From assembly GCA_003640385.1 (NCBI GenBank), contig RCAB01000284.1:1-64000 (forward strand): a stretch of 64,000 bases of DNA, given 5' to 3'. This DNA comes from Setaria digitata (taxonomy: Eukaryota; Nematoda; Chromadorea; Rhabditida; Setariidae). The first letter of the stretch is position 1; the number at the start of each line of letters is the position of its first letter. Made by a program: the position numbers and the translations under genes. Below are positions 1-13,509 of this stretch, in pieces. Below the pieces are notes generated by a model. It saw only the letters and a program-made list of their open reading frames with translations. It was not told the origin of the DNA and made no database searches.

Positions 1-186
1 ATAATAATAATAAAAATAATAATAATAAAAATAATAATAATAATAAAAATAATGATAATAATAAAAATAATGATAATAATAAAAAAATAGTAATAATAAT
101 AATAATAGTAATAATAATAATAGTGATAATGATAATAATAGTAATAATAATAATAATAACAATAATAATAAGAATAATAATAATAA
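1..186. repeat. AAT/ATA trinucleotide microsatellite
   Basis: An imperfect run of AAT/ATA units is interrupted by single G, C or extra A bases (aataatgataat, aataatagtaat). It lies just upstream of the first visible exon of the AMPK gamma gene, so it is intergenic or in a 5' intron. The remaining stretch to 448 is AT-rich with no coding signal. Confidence 0.93.
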
Positions 187-448
187 ACATGAGTTATAGT
201 AATACATAATAAATGACAAAATTGAAGCATATAAGTTGGGAATAACAGTGTTCTTATTAATCAACATGGAAATGAATTATGCTGAGAAATTAACAGAATT
301 CAAGCGTTTTTGTATTTTTAAATTGTCATTATTTTCATTTCTTTAATTATACTGAGTTATAATCTTTTTAAGTTTAATTCAAATTAAACAGAAACGATTA
401 CCGAAAAATTTCCTATGCGATGCGATGCAATTTTTTCTTTTCTTTCAG

Positions 449-3400
449 GTTTGCGAGTTTTAGTCGGACGTACTCGAAGTGATTCGATGGATAATAACGA
501 AAATACGAGGATTCCGTGGCCTCCGATAAATAAACCGTTGCGACGTGTTCAGGTTTTTCGCATAAATAAGTTGAACTTATGAATAATTTTTCTTTTTTTT
601 TTGCATGCCTAGAGTTAATTTTCCATTTTTTAACTTTCATTTTGCTATGATGGTTAATATTTTACCAGGAAATGTTCCTCTCTCATCTTGTCCAATTCGT
701 ATCTGTCTGTAAATGAAATTGCTGTGAAAAAAATGTAAAAGAAAATTGTCATTATGATGGAAAATTGATTTTTTATAATGTTTATAATATTCACCTGTCC
801 CTTAAATGAAGTGGAGTTTTTTCTTGGGTCATCAACCGATCTCACAATTTTCGTTGAATATTGAATTGAAACACACACAAAAAATAAATAAATAAATAAA
901 TGAAAGTACATTAAGTTTTTCACTATTTTTTAAACTTTTTTTAAAAATAGTATGACAATATGCTTCCAATTCTTTCGTAACTAAAGCTTCGCTTAAACTT
1001 GCGAGTAATCTGAGTATTCCTACTCTTTCTGGTGATATTATTCAGTAGCACTAGCAATAATTACAGCTTGTACTATTGTTGTTGTTACGATAACATTACC
1101 AACGATAAATAACTATTAAGATTGATGTGATAAATACATTATTTCTTTGTTTTTAACATGACAAGTTTAAAGTTAGATAACAGTAGCCATAATCATTATT
1201 GTTTTAAAGTGCAGTATTAATAAAGAAGTTCTAACATTTATAATTTATTGAACTTTATAAGAAGTTCCTTAACTTTGAAGATTTGAACAATGGTAAAGAA
1301 ATTTCGAAGAGCAAAAAAATTTAACCAGTGTTAAAAATTACTCCTAGCTTTTATACTTTAATACGATCAAAGCAAGAAGGCAAGAGAAAAAAGGTTAAAT
1401 GAAATTTCGCATATCATCAGAAGCAAGAGAGAACAATTCAAATTAAATTTTTTCTTTAAATTTAGTAAAGGAAATGGAAAATTCATTCGTTCAGTGTTTT
1501 TTTTTTTTTTTTTTTATAGCTTTTTAGTACGTAATGGTGAAAGTGAAAATTAAAAAGCTTAGAACTGGACTTGAAATTTTTGTTTAGATTGAGTGCTGTC
1601 CGGTAGAATCGGTATACGACTTGCGAGAGGACAGCGAATCACATGATCTTTATGATGATGCCAGAGCATTTCGTAGACCTCGTTCAAATAGCTCCGTTTG
1701 TTCTTCTCTTGCTTACCTCTCTCTTTTAAACTTTTTAGATCTTTTAATTGCCAGTTATATTTAATGATAAAAGTCCGAATTTATTCATGAAATTTGATGA
1801 TCGTAAGTATATATGAAAAAAGGTAAACAAGTGGTAGGTGACACTCTGATGTTGTTATAAACAACATTTTTCCACGGGTTAGATTATTTAGCAGTGGATA
1901 AAAAATGAAAAGCTGTTTAGGTTTTTGAAAAAAGGAAATTTTGTACTGTGCAGAAAACTTATCCTATCAATTTTCCTTTACAGTTTAAAAAGTAACTTAA
2001 ATCAGGCAAAAAAAAAACTTTTTTTGACATTTGCAACTTTTATATAGGTTCTAGTTGAAACTTGATATTCAGTTATAATCATTTTTCAGGATTTTTTGAT
2101 TTTGCGGAAAACATCACGTCCGGTATCTGTAGACGTTGTTGGTCTTCTAGGTATACTTAATTATTTGTGAAATTAGGATTCTTTTATTATTTTCTTTCTT
2201 TATCAAATTTAAATATCAATTTTGCATGGATAAATTTGATATTCTAATTTGGTCTGGGAAATGAATTAAATTATTTATTGTTCGTTTGTAAACTGCCTTC
2301 AGAATGCTTATAAAAATTTCAGTATTTTAAAATGTGCAACTTTCGATGCGTATTTTTTCCTTAAAATAATTTAAATTTCAGATGATAATTTAGATCCATA
2401 CAAACAATACATGAAAGTGGTAGATTGTTATGAATTAGCACCACATGCTGCTCGAGTTATTCTTGTGGATAGTAAAGTGAAAGTGAGTTATATATGGCTT
2501 TATTCCTCAAATATCTTCAGTACTTTTACAAGTTCGGAAAGATTTTCTTTAAAAAAATCCTCCTAACATTAGACAAATTTTGTTCTGTTTCGCAAATTAA
2601 ACCAGTCAAATGCAATTTTTTTTGCCATTTTTCGATAATTAACTCTTTTAGTAATCATGAAGGGAAAAAACTCCCAATTTCATTATTAACCCATTAGATT
2701 AATTTGATGAACCTCTTATTAGTTTTAATTAGTCTTTAGACTTAATTATTATTATAGTGTTAGCCATCAACTTTTTCAGTCAGTTCGATTTTCGTTAGCT
2801 TTTTTGGAGCAGTTTTATTTCAAATCATTTTTTGCGGTAATATTTCTAAAACGATTTATAATTGCCTTAGTTATAAGGAAGATTATAGCTGCAAAAAGCC
2901 TTCAAAGTACTAATTGAGTGGGACGTGGGGTCAGTGGTTGTTTGGTGTAGTAGACAGGAACGCATCACCGCGGTGCTCAGTCTGACCGATTTTCTCGTGT
3001 CGCTCCTGTCTCAGACGAGCGAAGAATCTACGACTGTTGAAGAAACCGTGTCGGCAAATCAGCTAGTACGACTTGAGGGATCATGCAAGTTAGTTCACGA
3101 GAATTCCCATTTCAATGAAAAAAAGAGTCATAGGAGGGAACTTAAGCTGACTGTGATAAGGTGGCTTGAAATGGTTGAAATCATAACCAAGTTATATCCT
3201 TTCATAAATAAAATTTTGAAAATTGTAAGCTTTAGACTGCTGGAAGCATGCCATGAATTTTGCTCTAATCGAGTCCATCGAATAGTAATATCCTCAGATC
3301 AAGCTGGTGATGTTCTCTATTTACTTACCATTAAACGAATTTTGCAGGCAGTTCATAAACAGGTTTGTTTTCTTCCACTAATATATCAGTTTGTGTCATA

Positions 3401-4788
3401 CTTAACTTGCAACTAACGTATTGTGGAATAATCCAAAAGTGAAAATAAAGTAATTGTCTCGACTACCAATCTGCTGATCAAAATTTCGACTCTTAGTCAG
3501 TTCATTTGCATATCCTTTCAAATATTGTGCGAGATTGATGGTAAAGAAATATTCATATTGAAATTCAAAAGAAGAGTAAAGGAAACAGTTATTTCCAGAA
3601 TCGTTCATTGCATTTTGCTTCTTGGCTTGATTGGGATATTAAGAAATCGAAAATAGGCACGTGGAATAACTTGCAAACGGTAATCTAATTTAGTATTAGT
3701 GATTGTTCAGTAATACTTGGTCTAGTAATTATTTAGTGATTTGACAAGTCAAGTGATAATTTATGCAGTACTAATGTAATTAGTTATATATTCGAATTAG
3801 AAAAATAATGTTAAGCGGTCGATAACTACCGAATTGATCGCAGTATCGCAATTCCAGTATCGGAATTTGACAATTAGATATAGACATGAAACCATCATGT
3901 AGCAGGAAAAACAGACCCTTTTCAAAATCTGAATAGATCTGGCGAAATTCTGAAATTTTGGTCTAGTACACGAACTGCTTATATTTTAATGCGAGTTAAG
4001 TTTAGGAAACAGAATTGTGGACTAGTGGAATTTCCTAATGAAATTAGCATTTCACTTTCTGACGCATTTTCTCATTCATTACAGGTTCATGAAAAGGATA
4101 ATCTGGAAAGGGTAGCTCGGAAAATGCTCGATTACCGTATTTCTAGTTTGCCAATAATTGATGACGAGGATCGTCCAGTAGATGTGATATGCAAAACAGA
4201 TATCGCTTATGCATTGGCAGATGCCAAAAATTTCAAAGTAAGGTTGATTTTAATGTTTAATGTAAACGTTATTTAGCGCTTCCCCGGTAGAAGTGAATCA
4301 GGTGTATATCGGAAGTCCAGTAATCAATTTTAATTGCTGATTCCTCAGAGGCGTCTTGAAATGAAGTTTTTGACAAAGGAAAAATTTGAAATTATTACAA
4401 GGTGAAAAGAATTTAATGGTGAAAAAAAAACCGTAAAATGAAACCCTGAAGAAAATGGATGAAAGGGATGAGCAGGAGATTCGATTTTAGTTCCTTTTTC
4501 TTGATGTGAAGAATTAATTCATATCAGTTCTTTCATATATTTATCATTTAGAAACAATCCCAGAAATTAACAGCGGTAGAAGCAGTCAGAAATCGACAAC
4601 CTGTGATTTTCTTGTCAGAAACTGACACCGTAAATCGAATTCTTGACTTTGCCCTCAGCCAGAAAGATTGTCGATGTGTATTTGTTATCAGTCCAGAAAG
4701 CAGAAGATTAACCGGTGCAATATCTTTATCCGACTTCATCTCACACATTTTATATAGTGATTTACGCTCAAATATTACAACTGACTAA
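449..4788 (+). CDS. aakg: AMPK gamma-type subunit with four CBS motifs (5' end uncertain)
   Basis: Proposed exons: 449..552, 1588..1695, 2090..2150, 2382..2482, 2889..3362, 3599..3679, 4085..4237 and 4552..4788 (TAA). All junctions keep phase and give about 438 residues. The first exon starts in mid-codon, so more coding sequence may lie upstream. The four CBS motifs appear in order: CBS1 ending AVLSLTDFLVSLL, CBS2 with NRVHRIVI and LYLLTIKRIL, CBS3 after IGTWNN with DYRISSLPIIDDE and KTDIAYAL, and CBS4 ending GAISLSDFISHIL. This order and the linker phrase IGTW-N match the gamma subunit, which binds AMP/ATP to regulate the kinase. The His-Arg pair of CBS2 is present, but the matching pair in CBS4 reads Cys-Arg. 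The N-terminal exons (PWPPINKP, RRPRSNSS) look like a low-complexity regulatory extension. The family is clear. The donor after 1695 (gtttgt), the start, and whether 2889..3362 is one exon are less sure. Confidence 0.85.
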
Positions 4789-6277
4789 AACATTTAAGTT
4801 GTGGAAGTCCTTACTTGTAATTACGGGTGCAGTGAGAGAAGCATTTTACTATTGTAAATGTTACTCGTTAAATTTTGTTTCAATTCCATATTGCATTTTC
4901 TCATTCAGTTAAGTTCTTCTCCTCTATATTTTGATTTTTTTCCTTAATGCATCCCTATCAATGTGATTAATGTAAAGTTCAGAACTCAGCCTGAGATGTA
5001 ACTAGCCAAAGGAAGGGTTATAAAGTTTGCGAAAAATGCCTACATAAGCGGAAGCCAATAGGGATCACAATAACAACTTTTAAACGATGGTAGAACAGTA
5101 GGGGATGTGGATTAGAAATATTAAAACATCGTAGTCCCTAAATGAAAGCGTAGACTAAGCTTTATCGTCCTAATTCTTTTCATCTTCCCTCCACTAGTTT
5201 TGGTCAAATATTTCTGGATATTTTAAACATCCAACAACGGTATCTTAAATATCTAACAACTAGTCAGTAATTGAACGCTGATTCCCCTTAATGAATCAAC
5301 ATACTCGGGTCGAAATAATCCTTACCAAATAAATATTTCTCTCCAAACAGATGGATGCAGTCTGCCTGCCATAAAATCTAACGATGTACTCACCACGAAC
5401 ATGGAGAGAAAACATAACTGAATTCCTGGATAGAACGAGATAATGACTAAGAAAAACAAAACAGAAAAACACATAAGGCCCCGTAATGGGTCTCGGAACC
5501 AAAAAAGCCTGCAACAGGACTACCTTCCAAACAACACCTGCTTTTCTTCATGAATCCTATTTGTGGTTAGTAGAAAATGAAGCAATAACAAAGTACGATG
5601 CTACAGAAACAGATCTCAACAAAATCATTTTTTAAAAGAACAACTGTTTTACACCAAAAAGACAAAGTAAAACTCGTTCTGCAATTCAAAATATGATTCA
5701 AAAAAAAAAATGCGAAACGCTTGCATTTTTCCTCGACAATTTGCTAAAAAAGAAATTCATCTGGCAAAACGAAAAACAAGAAAAACGTGGACTCCACATC
5801 AACCAACAAACTTCTTTTTTTTTTGTTTCCTGCAAAACCCATTTACAGAATGAAAGAAAAAAGCAATAAGGGAAAGTAATTTTTCAAGTAATTTGCGTCA
5901 GAACAGAGGGAACAAAAACATGTCTAAAATCCAAAACTGATAAAATCATCTGATAGAAGAGAAACAAAACATTTGTAGCCTACGGACAAGTTACGGATTA
6001 TTTAAATTAGAACAAGTCGATTCTTTTCTCTTAACTCTTATTAAAAGCAAATAGTTATCCATCCGCCCCCTCTCCCCTCTTTCTGAACGGTGTAACAAGT
6101 GGGAAGGAATAGAAGGGAACTCCATGCGAAAAAATTTCTACAAATAATACCAAATTTTTTCGAAATGTTATACGTATAAGCGATCATGTTATTGGTGAAC
6201 AGCAAAAGATTAGTTAATTCAATACTTCAATTAACAAATTTTCTGTTTTGTTTCTGGGTATGCGAGCTCTGCACGAA
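4789..6277. other. Intergenic, between convergent genes
   Basis: This stretch separates the 3' ends of the AMPK gamma gene (+) and the vig-1-like gene (-), so it should hold both 3' UTRs and polyadenylation sites. Short A/T homopolymers are frequent. I see no further coding exon. Confidence 0.6.
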
Positions 6278-9084
6278 TCACTGGCTTCCAAGTGCCGGGA
6301 ATGCGTCAGCAGACACTTCGAACGCTTGAATTTGTTTTGGATTGCGATTTTCTCGTCCACCACGCGACCCGCGTCCGCCTCTAAAACCATCCCTTACACG
6401 ACCACCACGTCCACGTTGCTCATCCGTGAAATTGATTTCGATATCTAATCGCTTTGTGCGTGGTTCACGACGCTGAAACGGCTCCAATCAGAATTTGATG
6501 TTATACCTTATCTTCCTTCGAAAAAGAATTCAAACAAAAAGGAGAGTAATAACGCTATGAAAGGAACATACCACAATGACAATTTCCTCTTCAGAGTTCT
6601 CCTCCATAAATGGTTTATTGAGAGGAACCAGTTTCCCGAAATCCTTATCGTTGGCACCTTCGCCAGCTTGACGTATATTAAAATGAGGCTCCGAACGCTT
6701 GGAAGCAATTTGTGCCTTGAACTCATCCAGAGTAAGTTGTTTAGCTCGTGCTTCAGCCTCAGCATCCAAACGTAGCTCTTCCTGAGTTTTCTCACGTGGT
6801 GCTCCATCATCCTCCTTCACAACAGCTGTAAAAATTTCTATATGAATATTTAATCCGACAATGAAAAGTAATCTTTACAAAAATTTACTAACAAATCTAA
6901 AAAATTTGGTAAACGTATGTTCTATTACAGGTTTGCATACAATGAAGAGAGTTTCACTTGTTACAGAATTAGCTCAACAAGTAATAAAACAAAGCTCTTT
7001 CAACAATGACAACCTATCCCTACTGGTAATTCATATTCACAGCTATCGCAACAAGTTAAAAGATACCCTCAGTGCCATCATTCATTTGCTCGTTTTGTCC
7101 ATTCAGCTCATCCTGATCAGTTCCCCAATTACCTTTTCCAAAACCATCCTTTCTGTCCATTGATTTAATACCTGTCCGGTCCGATCCACTCATTCGTTCA
7201 AACTGACGTCCACCACGACCACCACGTCCACCGCGGAAAACAGGTCGTTCACGTTCACCATCACGATCGGCACCACGAAATCCGCCTCTTCCACCACGGT
7301 ATGAGCCGCGATAGCTTCCAAAATCTGGTATGAAGATGAATCAGAAGGTTCAATTATTCGTTTTCCATTTATTAATCACTGCTTCGTTGTCACGACAAAT
7401 TATACTGACCGGTAAGATTCTGGCGTTCGCAACCGAATTGATCAACATTTCCGTTACCATTTAATTCCGGCTGTAAGTCCACCATATTCTGTTCCTGATC
7501 TCCATCAAAGTTTCGCGCACCACCTCGCCCACTTCGACTGAAGCCATATCAAACAGGTATTACTTTTCGAAATCCCAACATTTACACTGGATAACCAGAC
7601 ATTTTGGAAAAGAAAAATGAAATCCTAAGAATATCCATTCCCAAAGAGAATCACACCACACAGCCTAAAAGAGAGCTACGGCAGGGAATAAAGACCACAA
7701 ATGATTTACAGTAAAAGAGAATAAAGCGTCAACTGTTCTTCTCAATTTTGTAACATAACTCACAAAACGGGTCGTCCCCTGTTTCCACGACCACGACCTC
7801 GTCCTCTTCCTTCGCCGAATCTTTCGGCTATTACGTCACGTTCACCGTTCTGAACAATACCAATTATAAACTTGAATCAGAAAACTTTGAGCAGTAAAGC
7901 TTTAAGCATAAGGCAAGAAAATGTCTAACAAAATAAAAAAGATATTGCCATATTATACAAACTTCTTCTGCCTTGAGTTCATTTGCTATGTCAATGTATT
8001 TGAACGTCTAAAGTTTTACAACGGAACAGAAATTTCCTTCCCGAGGAATCAAGCATAAATTAAAAACTGACATTTACTAAAACGAATCGGAGTGAGATGC
8101 ATAAATATGCAACAGAAAATATTCTTAACATCAAATTTCCAAATTTGTTCAGTAAAATTGTGTACCTGATCAAATGTTTGGCGCGTGTTGTCAGACTGCT
8201 GAGTAAAACCTCGACCACGTCCAATGCCACCACGGCCCCTTCCCCTTCCACGCCCGCGCTCTCCATCTGGACGATTCTCTTTGTTTTCTTTGTTAACTGA
8301 AAGAAAAGCAAAAAGATATGTAAATATATAATCACGGTAGGTGAATATATCAGTCAAGTAAATATATCAATATATATATAAAGGCCTAATATGCAAAAGC
8401 AGAAAGAAAAAAACAAGCAGTTACGCCTTCTTTCTTTCCACCTATTACTGTCGAAAGCAAACACATTAAATCCATTCAACATCACCCTAATCATAAAACC
8501 AAAGAAGTCCAAATATTATAATCAGAACCCTCATCACGCCCAACTTACAATCATTTTTTTTCATCACACCACCAATTGTTAGCTGCACTTGTTTTTTTAC
8601 TTCGGCTTCCTTTGATATGGCTGTCACCACTGCTGTTTCCTTTTTCTTCCTGGCTGCATTTTTATCCGCTTTTTTCTGGCTTGCGCTTTTCTCTTCCTTC
8701 TTACTAAGTGCTTCAGCCTTCCTGAATATCACTTCGGGATCATCCACTTCTGCAATGCGACATAATTTGCTTCTTCCTTTATTATATTAAATCTAGTATA
8801 TCACCTAACAATGTTGCTGACTGCAAATTTACAAATTTGTGATAACCGACTCCAATTAAATCTCTACTAGAAAATCTACGTGTGGTAATAAAGGAAAAAA
8901 TTAAAAAAAAAAAAAAAAAAAAAACACTGATTAAGAAAACAAGAGATGAGAACAAAAGCAAAATCTACTAGAAATATGTCTATACTTATATGATATTCTT
9001 CCTATACCAAATACACAAAAATCACTTACCATCATCTGACAAAAACCCGAACTTATTCGTGACGTTTACACCGTATTCAACCAT
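6278..9084 (-). CDS. vig-1: VIG-1 / SERBP1-HABP4 family RGG RNA-binding protein
   Basis: Eight exons on the minus strand: 9030..9084 (ATG), 8549..8749, 8166..8296, 7764..7849, 7410..7537, 7067..7324, 6572..6825 and 6278..6472 (TGA). They sum to 1308 nt, or 435 aa, with every junction in phase. The N-terminus YGVNVTNKFGFLSDD followed by a Lys-rich helix matches SERBP1. RGRGRGRGRGG and similar RGG clusters fill residues 90-240. The family core follows: FERMSGSDRTG then GNWGTDQDEL, and after it the acidic and helical EEL-LDAEAEARAKQLTLDEFKAQ. A second RGG tract precedes the end FPALGSQ. In C. elegans the family member VIG-1 is a RISC component, while vertebrate members bind mRNA and ribosomes; this copy is presumably a cytoplasmic RNA-binding protein of that kind. 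For exon 2 I chose the consensus donor GTAAGT (codon D|F). An earlier donor after ...QLTI also keeps frame and would drop a few residues. Confidence 0.93.
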
Positions 9085-12000
9085 CCTTCCTATTTTATCT
9101 TTTGAAAAGACTTATTTGTCTTTTTTTGTTTCACTTCCGGACTCCGCAATATTTCACGAATCGTGCAGCGTGATGGCACTACTACCAATGGATATACCTA
9201 CTGCGACATGGATCTATCCATATCCACCTTCTTTTTTTTTTTTTTTTTGTAATCCAAAGCTGAAAAGCAAGCAAAACACATACTATTTAAACGAAATGAG
9301 GACATTCAAACATCCCAATTATTTCATTTATGGACAACTGTTGTTGCTGTAAATCAAATATGACCTGCCTTTCGTGTCTCTAGTAGCATTTATAACTTTT
9401 TAAATAACATAACTAAGGAGGGTAAGGGCTTTTTCACTAATTAATGTATTCTAAACTCATGTAATAACTCGCTTCCGACCTGCTGGTCTTCATCCACAAC
9501 GGTATTTTGCGTTTAATTATTATATATAATAAATGAAAGAAAAAACTGCTTGGATGACTATTCGAAATATAACACACAAAGAGGACAGGTAAGAGTGTTT
9601 GAAAAGCAATTCTCGAAAGAGATAATAGCATCACAGAGCCCAACAGATAATCCTTATTTCATCAGAAAGAGCATTACCTAGTTCTTGTATTTCAGAGCTT
9701 CGCAGCAGTAAGTTGCAGTCATACAGACTTCACAAAAACACAAACCCCATCAAGGAGTGAAAGCACCAGAGCTAGTTAAAAGTATATTTACAGTCATAAG
9801 TTCTAGGATTTCTATAACTCCTGGAATCACCGGAACTTTTAGTACCAGAACCAAGTTTTCTACTGCGGAACCAAATCCAATCCAGTGATGTTACTTGTAA
9901 CTCCCTAGTACCGTAAAGATCAGCATATCACTACCTAGTCTATACTATGCGTGAACAAGAACAGTTTATGAAAACAATCTGACACCCCGATATTCCATCC
10001 TACCCCCGTATCCCTTGGTACTATTACGTGCCCCCACGGCCCGCCACCTTCCCCACATTCCCAAAAGCATTTGGCCTAAACCCTCACTATACGGCAGTAT
10101 CTCCATCCAGCCGCTTTTCCGCTGCAATGTTCCATGAACCATTCCACAATTCGTTGTAAGAGAAAAATGTCCTGTACGATAAGGCGGAAAATCAATGGCA
10201 GGAATTGTAACTTCTGGTTATAGGGTCTGAGGAGCGTAGACAGTACACCTGTTCTTCCGTACACCTTCCCATTACGTGTTCCATGAATACATATTGTTAT
10301 ATCTATATGTCTTACTGCCCTCTCTTACGTTTACGGCAAGTTCGATCTACTGCAATGCTATCTGGTATCTCTTACGTGGATCTGATTTGTACGTTTGCAT
10401 GTCACACGTACGCTTGTATACTTGATCATGGAGATAATTACATTCGTTTAGCTGTTTCATTTACATTACATAATGTGACGCTTCGTAATGCATTGTGCGT
10501 TCATACATTTGATGTGAGACCCAAGACGGAGTGGTATTTAGACCACGTTTATCTACTAGAAACTGAAGACTTTCGCGATTGTTTTTTTAATATCACTTGG
10601 CGATTACTACAATATCTTAATAGTTCAGTTGGTTACTGATAGTATTTCAGGTTACTATATTTGAATGTGTTTAACCGCGTAATTTATGGCCCCATCTAAG
10701 CAAGGTAAAGTTTTTCAGGTCTAATTCTATGTTGTCGTCATATCTATTATATTTAGCAAAATTAGTTTTGCTGAACCTCTACCGTTTCTGTTGATAGAGA
10801 TCTTTTGCCGACTGTATTTTTCGCATTTGTAAGAAATATTAAAAGTAAAGCGTTCTTGCAGTTCTGAATCATACAATGTATCCTCAGGCATTAACAAAAG
10901 TCTGAAACTCCGGAATCTATAATATGTTTACGTATTCTCAATAGCAATTTTTTTGACTAAAGAAGTAGCGCTGTTTCTCACTTGAAAGGCTTAGAGAGAA
11001 ATAAGTGATAGAAACTATAAAATCAAATATCAGATCTTAAATTCTTGTTAACTGTGAGTGAAAATAAGTCTTCAGCTTTCCTGATTTTTCTATTATGGAA
11101 ATATCTGACGATAAATTGGTTCCCTTCACAGTGTTTTGTTTCAGAAGACAATAACCGGAAGCTGCTAGAAGAATTAAATAGAACTCGACAGCTGATGATG
11201 AAGAACTCAGGGTATATTTAAATCGGTATTTCATATTATTATATTGATATCTTTAGGACCTTTATAAAGCAGAGCCCCAAAACTTCCCATAAGTTCTGGA
11301 AAGTTTCAAAATTTAATTCCTCACCCAAAACAGGGTTACTTGTGTGTGTGTTTGTGTTATTTCTAGTACTGTTCAAGAATTCTTCACGCATGTAATTTCC
11401 TTTGTTGAGGTCTTTTAGCCATCAAACGTAGCTCAGGTATATTTGGTATCTGTCGATAGATAGTGACATACTTTTATCAAAGATCTTTAAAGTAAACTGA
11501 AGAATTTTTAAACTGCGGGAAGAATTTTTAAGCGCTTCGAGCCGTTCGTTGGCATCAGATTCAACAACTCCGCGTTGCGATCCACGTACAGTTCAACTAG
11601 TAAATAATTTGGAGTCGCAGACGTCGATGACGTTCATTCCTACCAACTCACAGTATAACAATACTGTATTACCGGTCTTTCCAAGAATACCCCCTTCTTA
11701 ATAGTCGTGCTTTGTTTATACATTTAACAATTAAAGAAGAAAATGGTATTTAAAACAATTGAATGAATAAACTTTTTATTACTGTTTTTTTCTTCCAATC
11801 CAAAAATTCTCTTTTCTCGATTTTGCGAGCCTTTTAAGCACTTATGAATGTTTTACGAGTTGTGTTTTGCTATTTCACCGTTTGCATAATATCTACAGCA
11901 ACAAAGTAACTTATTTTTTGCTTGCAGCTTTATGTTCTCATTTTTAATCTTTCTCTTTGATTTTTTTTGAATAATTTTTCTTCTCGACATGCCGTTTCGC

Positions 12001-12207
12001 TGCTGCAGTTTACTTCTTAGGATATTGTAATTAAAGTTTCTTCTTAAATTGTTATCTTGGTAATACTGCTGCTGTTAATATTTGAGAAACCTTTCATGAA
12101 ATCACAATGAGTTTCTTGGGAGTTTTTTTTCTAACTGTAACATTGAGCATGAAATCGTGGTATGGGCATCCAGTAGAATTTTTGAACAGCAAAGAATCAA
12201 TGTGCTT
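9085..12207. other. Intergenic, promoter side of vig-1-like gene
   Basis: This holds the upstream region of the vig-1-like gene and the downstream region of the KLF gene. A C-rich patch lies near 9990-10060. An open frame at 10283..10639 (+) has no recognisable domain and no clear splice context, so it is not called. I see nothing else that can be supported. Confidence 0.5.
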
Positions 12208-13509
12208 CTAGCCGCTACAATGACGTTTGACATGTAAATTGAGGTGGTCACTGCGTGAAAATGATCGGCAACATAAAGTGCAATTGAATGGACGATCACC
12301 AGTATGCTTTCGGTAATGCCTGGAAAAATTGCTGATAGAAGCTTAAAATATTTTAGGAAAAAGTCATAGAATGTGGCCACAACTGGGCAGACTGTTGAAA
12401 AATACTATCCTCAGGTTATACTCACTAAACTCTGATTACTTAGAAGTAAGACTCCTTGGCATAAGATAATTTGTTAACCTTTTGCTACACATGTAGTATT
12501 AGTGATAATTGATTTGTTGGAGCAACAGAATATTTCACTAGAATTTTAGGAATGCCACAAAAGAGCTAATTTTAATTGTTCGGATATTACCTTGTCAATT
12601 CGTCACTTCTAGCAAATTTCCATAAGCAGGATGGCCAATTACAGCAGTACGGTCTCTCACCACTATGTGTTCTCATATGAGCTTTTAAATGGGAACTTTT
12701 ATTGTACTTCTTACAGCATCCTGGATGGACACATTCGTGAACGGAATAATTTTTTTTCAGCAATTTTCGTCCCGGTGTTCCTTTTTTCTCGTTTGCTGTT
12801 GAACTGTTCTTAAGTAATCTGCAAAATTTTCGGATAAATCATATAATTCAACCAAATTTCTGCTTTCCCTCAGTACGCTTATCCCTGATTGATTATCTAC
12901 TTACCTTGCCAGTTCCGATATGGAAAGGGTGCTTCTAGTTGCACGAGTTTTACGTTCTATAGTTGTAGTTGATTGACTGCTGAGATCTTCCGTTTCCGGT
13001 TTGTTGGTAGGTCGAGGATAAGAGGAAGGTAAGGCTGGAGTAAGTGACAGTGGTTCAAATTTCAAAGGAACTGCTGATGAGTGAAGGAGGTTGCTTGGAA
13101 CTTCTTCGATTCGCTGATGTAACGACTGCTCTTCAACTAATGTTTCTTTACGTTTGATTTCCTGTTTTTTTGGGACTGGAGGTAGGCTGAGGACAATAGG
13201 TGGATCACGTAAAGTTCGAACAGCTACCGTGCCGCAGACCTGAATTATGATTCGCTTTATTTCTCTTCCAGTTTGAAAGTTCTAAAAGTCCTGGTTACAA
13301 AATTTGAATTTAGAAATTTAAAATCGTGCAGGAGACATTAATGTTGTCATTACCGATATCGCTAGTGATACCCAAGAAATAAGAGCAACGTGTACTTCTA
13401 CACTTATAATATTAAGAAATAGCAGAAAAAGGTGATATGGTCCATCAGATAAAAATTTTTGAAAGCATCACTTACGGGCTTCAATATTTGGGTTTTCACT
13501 TAGAACCAT
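12208..13509 (-). CDS. klf: Kruppel-like (KLF/Sp) zinc-finger transcription factor
   Basis: Well-supported exons are 12905..13239 (or ..13223), 12591..12818 and 12208..12319 (TAG). Three C2H2 fingers fill the C-terminus. Finger 1 contains [21 protein letters not shown], finger 2 contains [16 protein letters not shown], and finger 3 contains [19 protein letters not shown]. The linkers THSGERPY and HTGDRPF and the helices [14 protein letters not shown] and RSDHLNL are diagnostic of the family, which binds GC/CACCC boxes. The protein ends six residues after the last His. The N-terminal exon is Pro/Ser-rich and includes [10 protein letters not shown], close to the CtBP-binding PxDLS motif. The start is uncertain. 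A short first exon 13476..13509 (ATG GTT CTA, donor GTAAGT) is in frame only with the weaker acceptor at 13224, giving 230 aa; the better acceptor at 13240 would need an undetected upstream exon. Confidence 0.88.

Noticed and set aside
1..186. Telomere or satellite array at the window start
   Set aside because: The units are imperfect AAT triplets, not a telomeric hexamer or long satellite; an ordinary microsatellite explains it.
6248..6810. Several plus-strand and alternative minus frames across the vig-1-like exons
   Set aside because: They are shadows of the RGG-coding exons; only the minus frame spliced as listed gives the SERBP1 landmarks.
10283..10639. 118-codon open frame (+) ending in LLQYLNSSVGY
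   Set aside because: No domain, no signal peptide or splice context recognised, and frames of this length are expected by chance in several kilobases of moderately AT-rich DNA.
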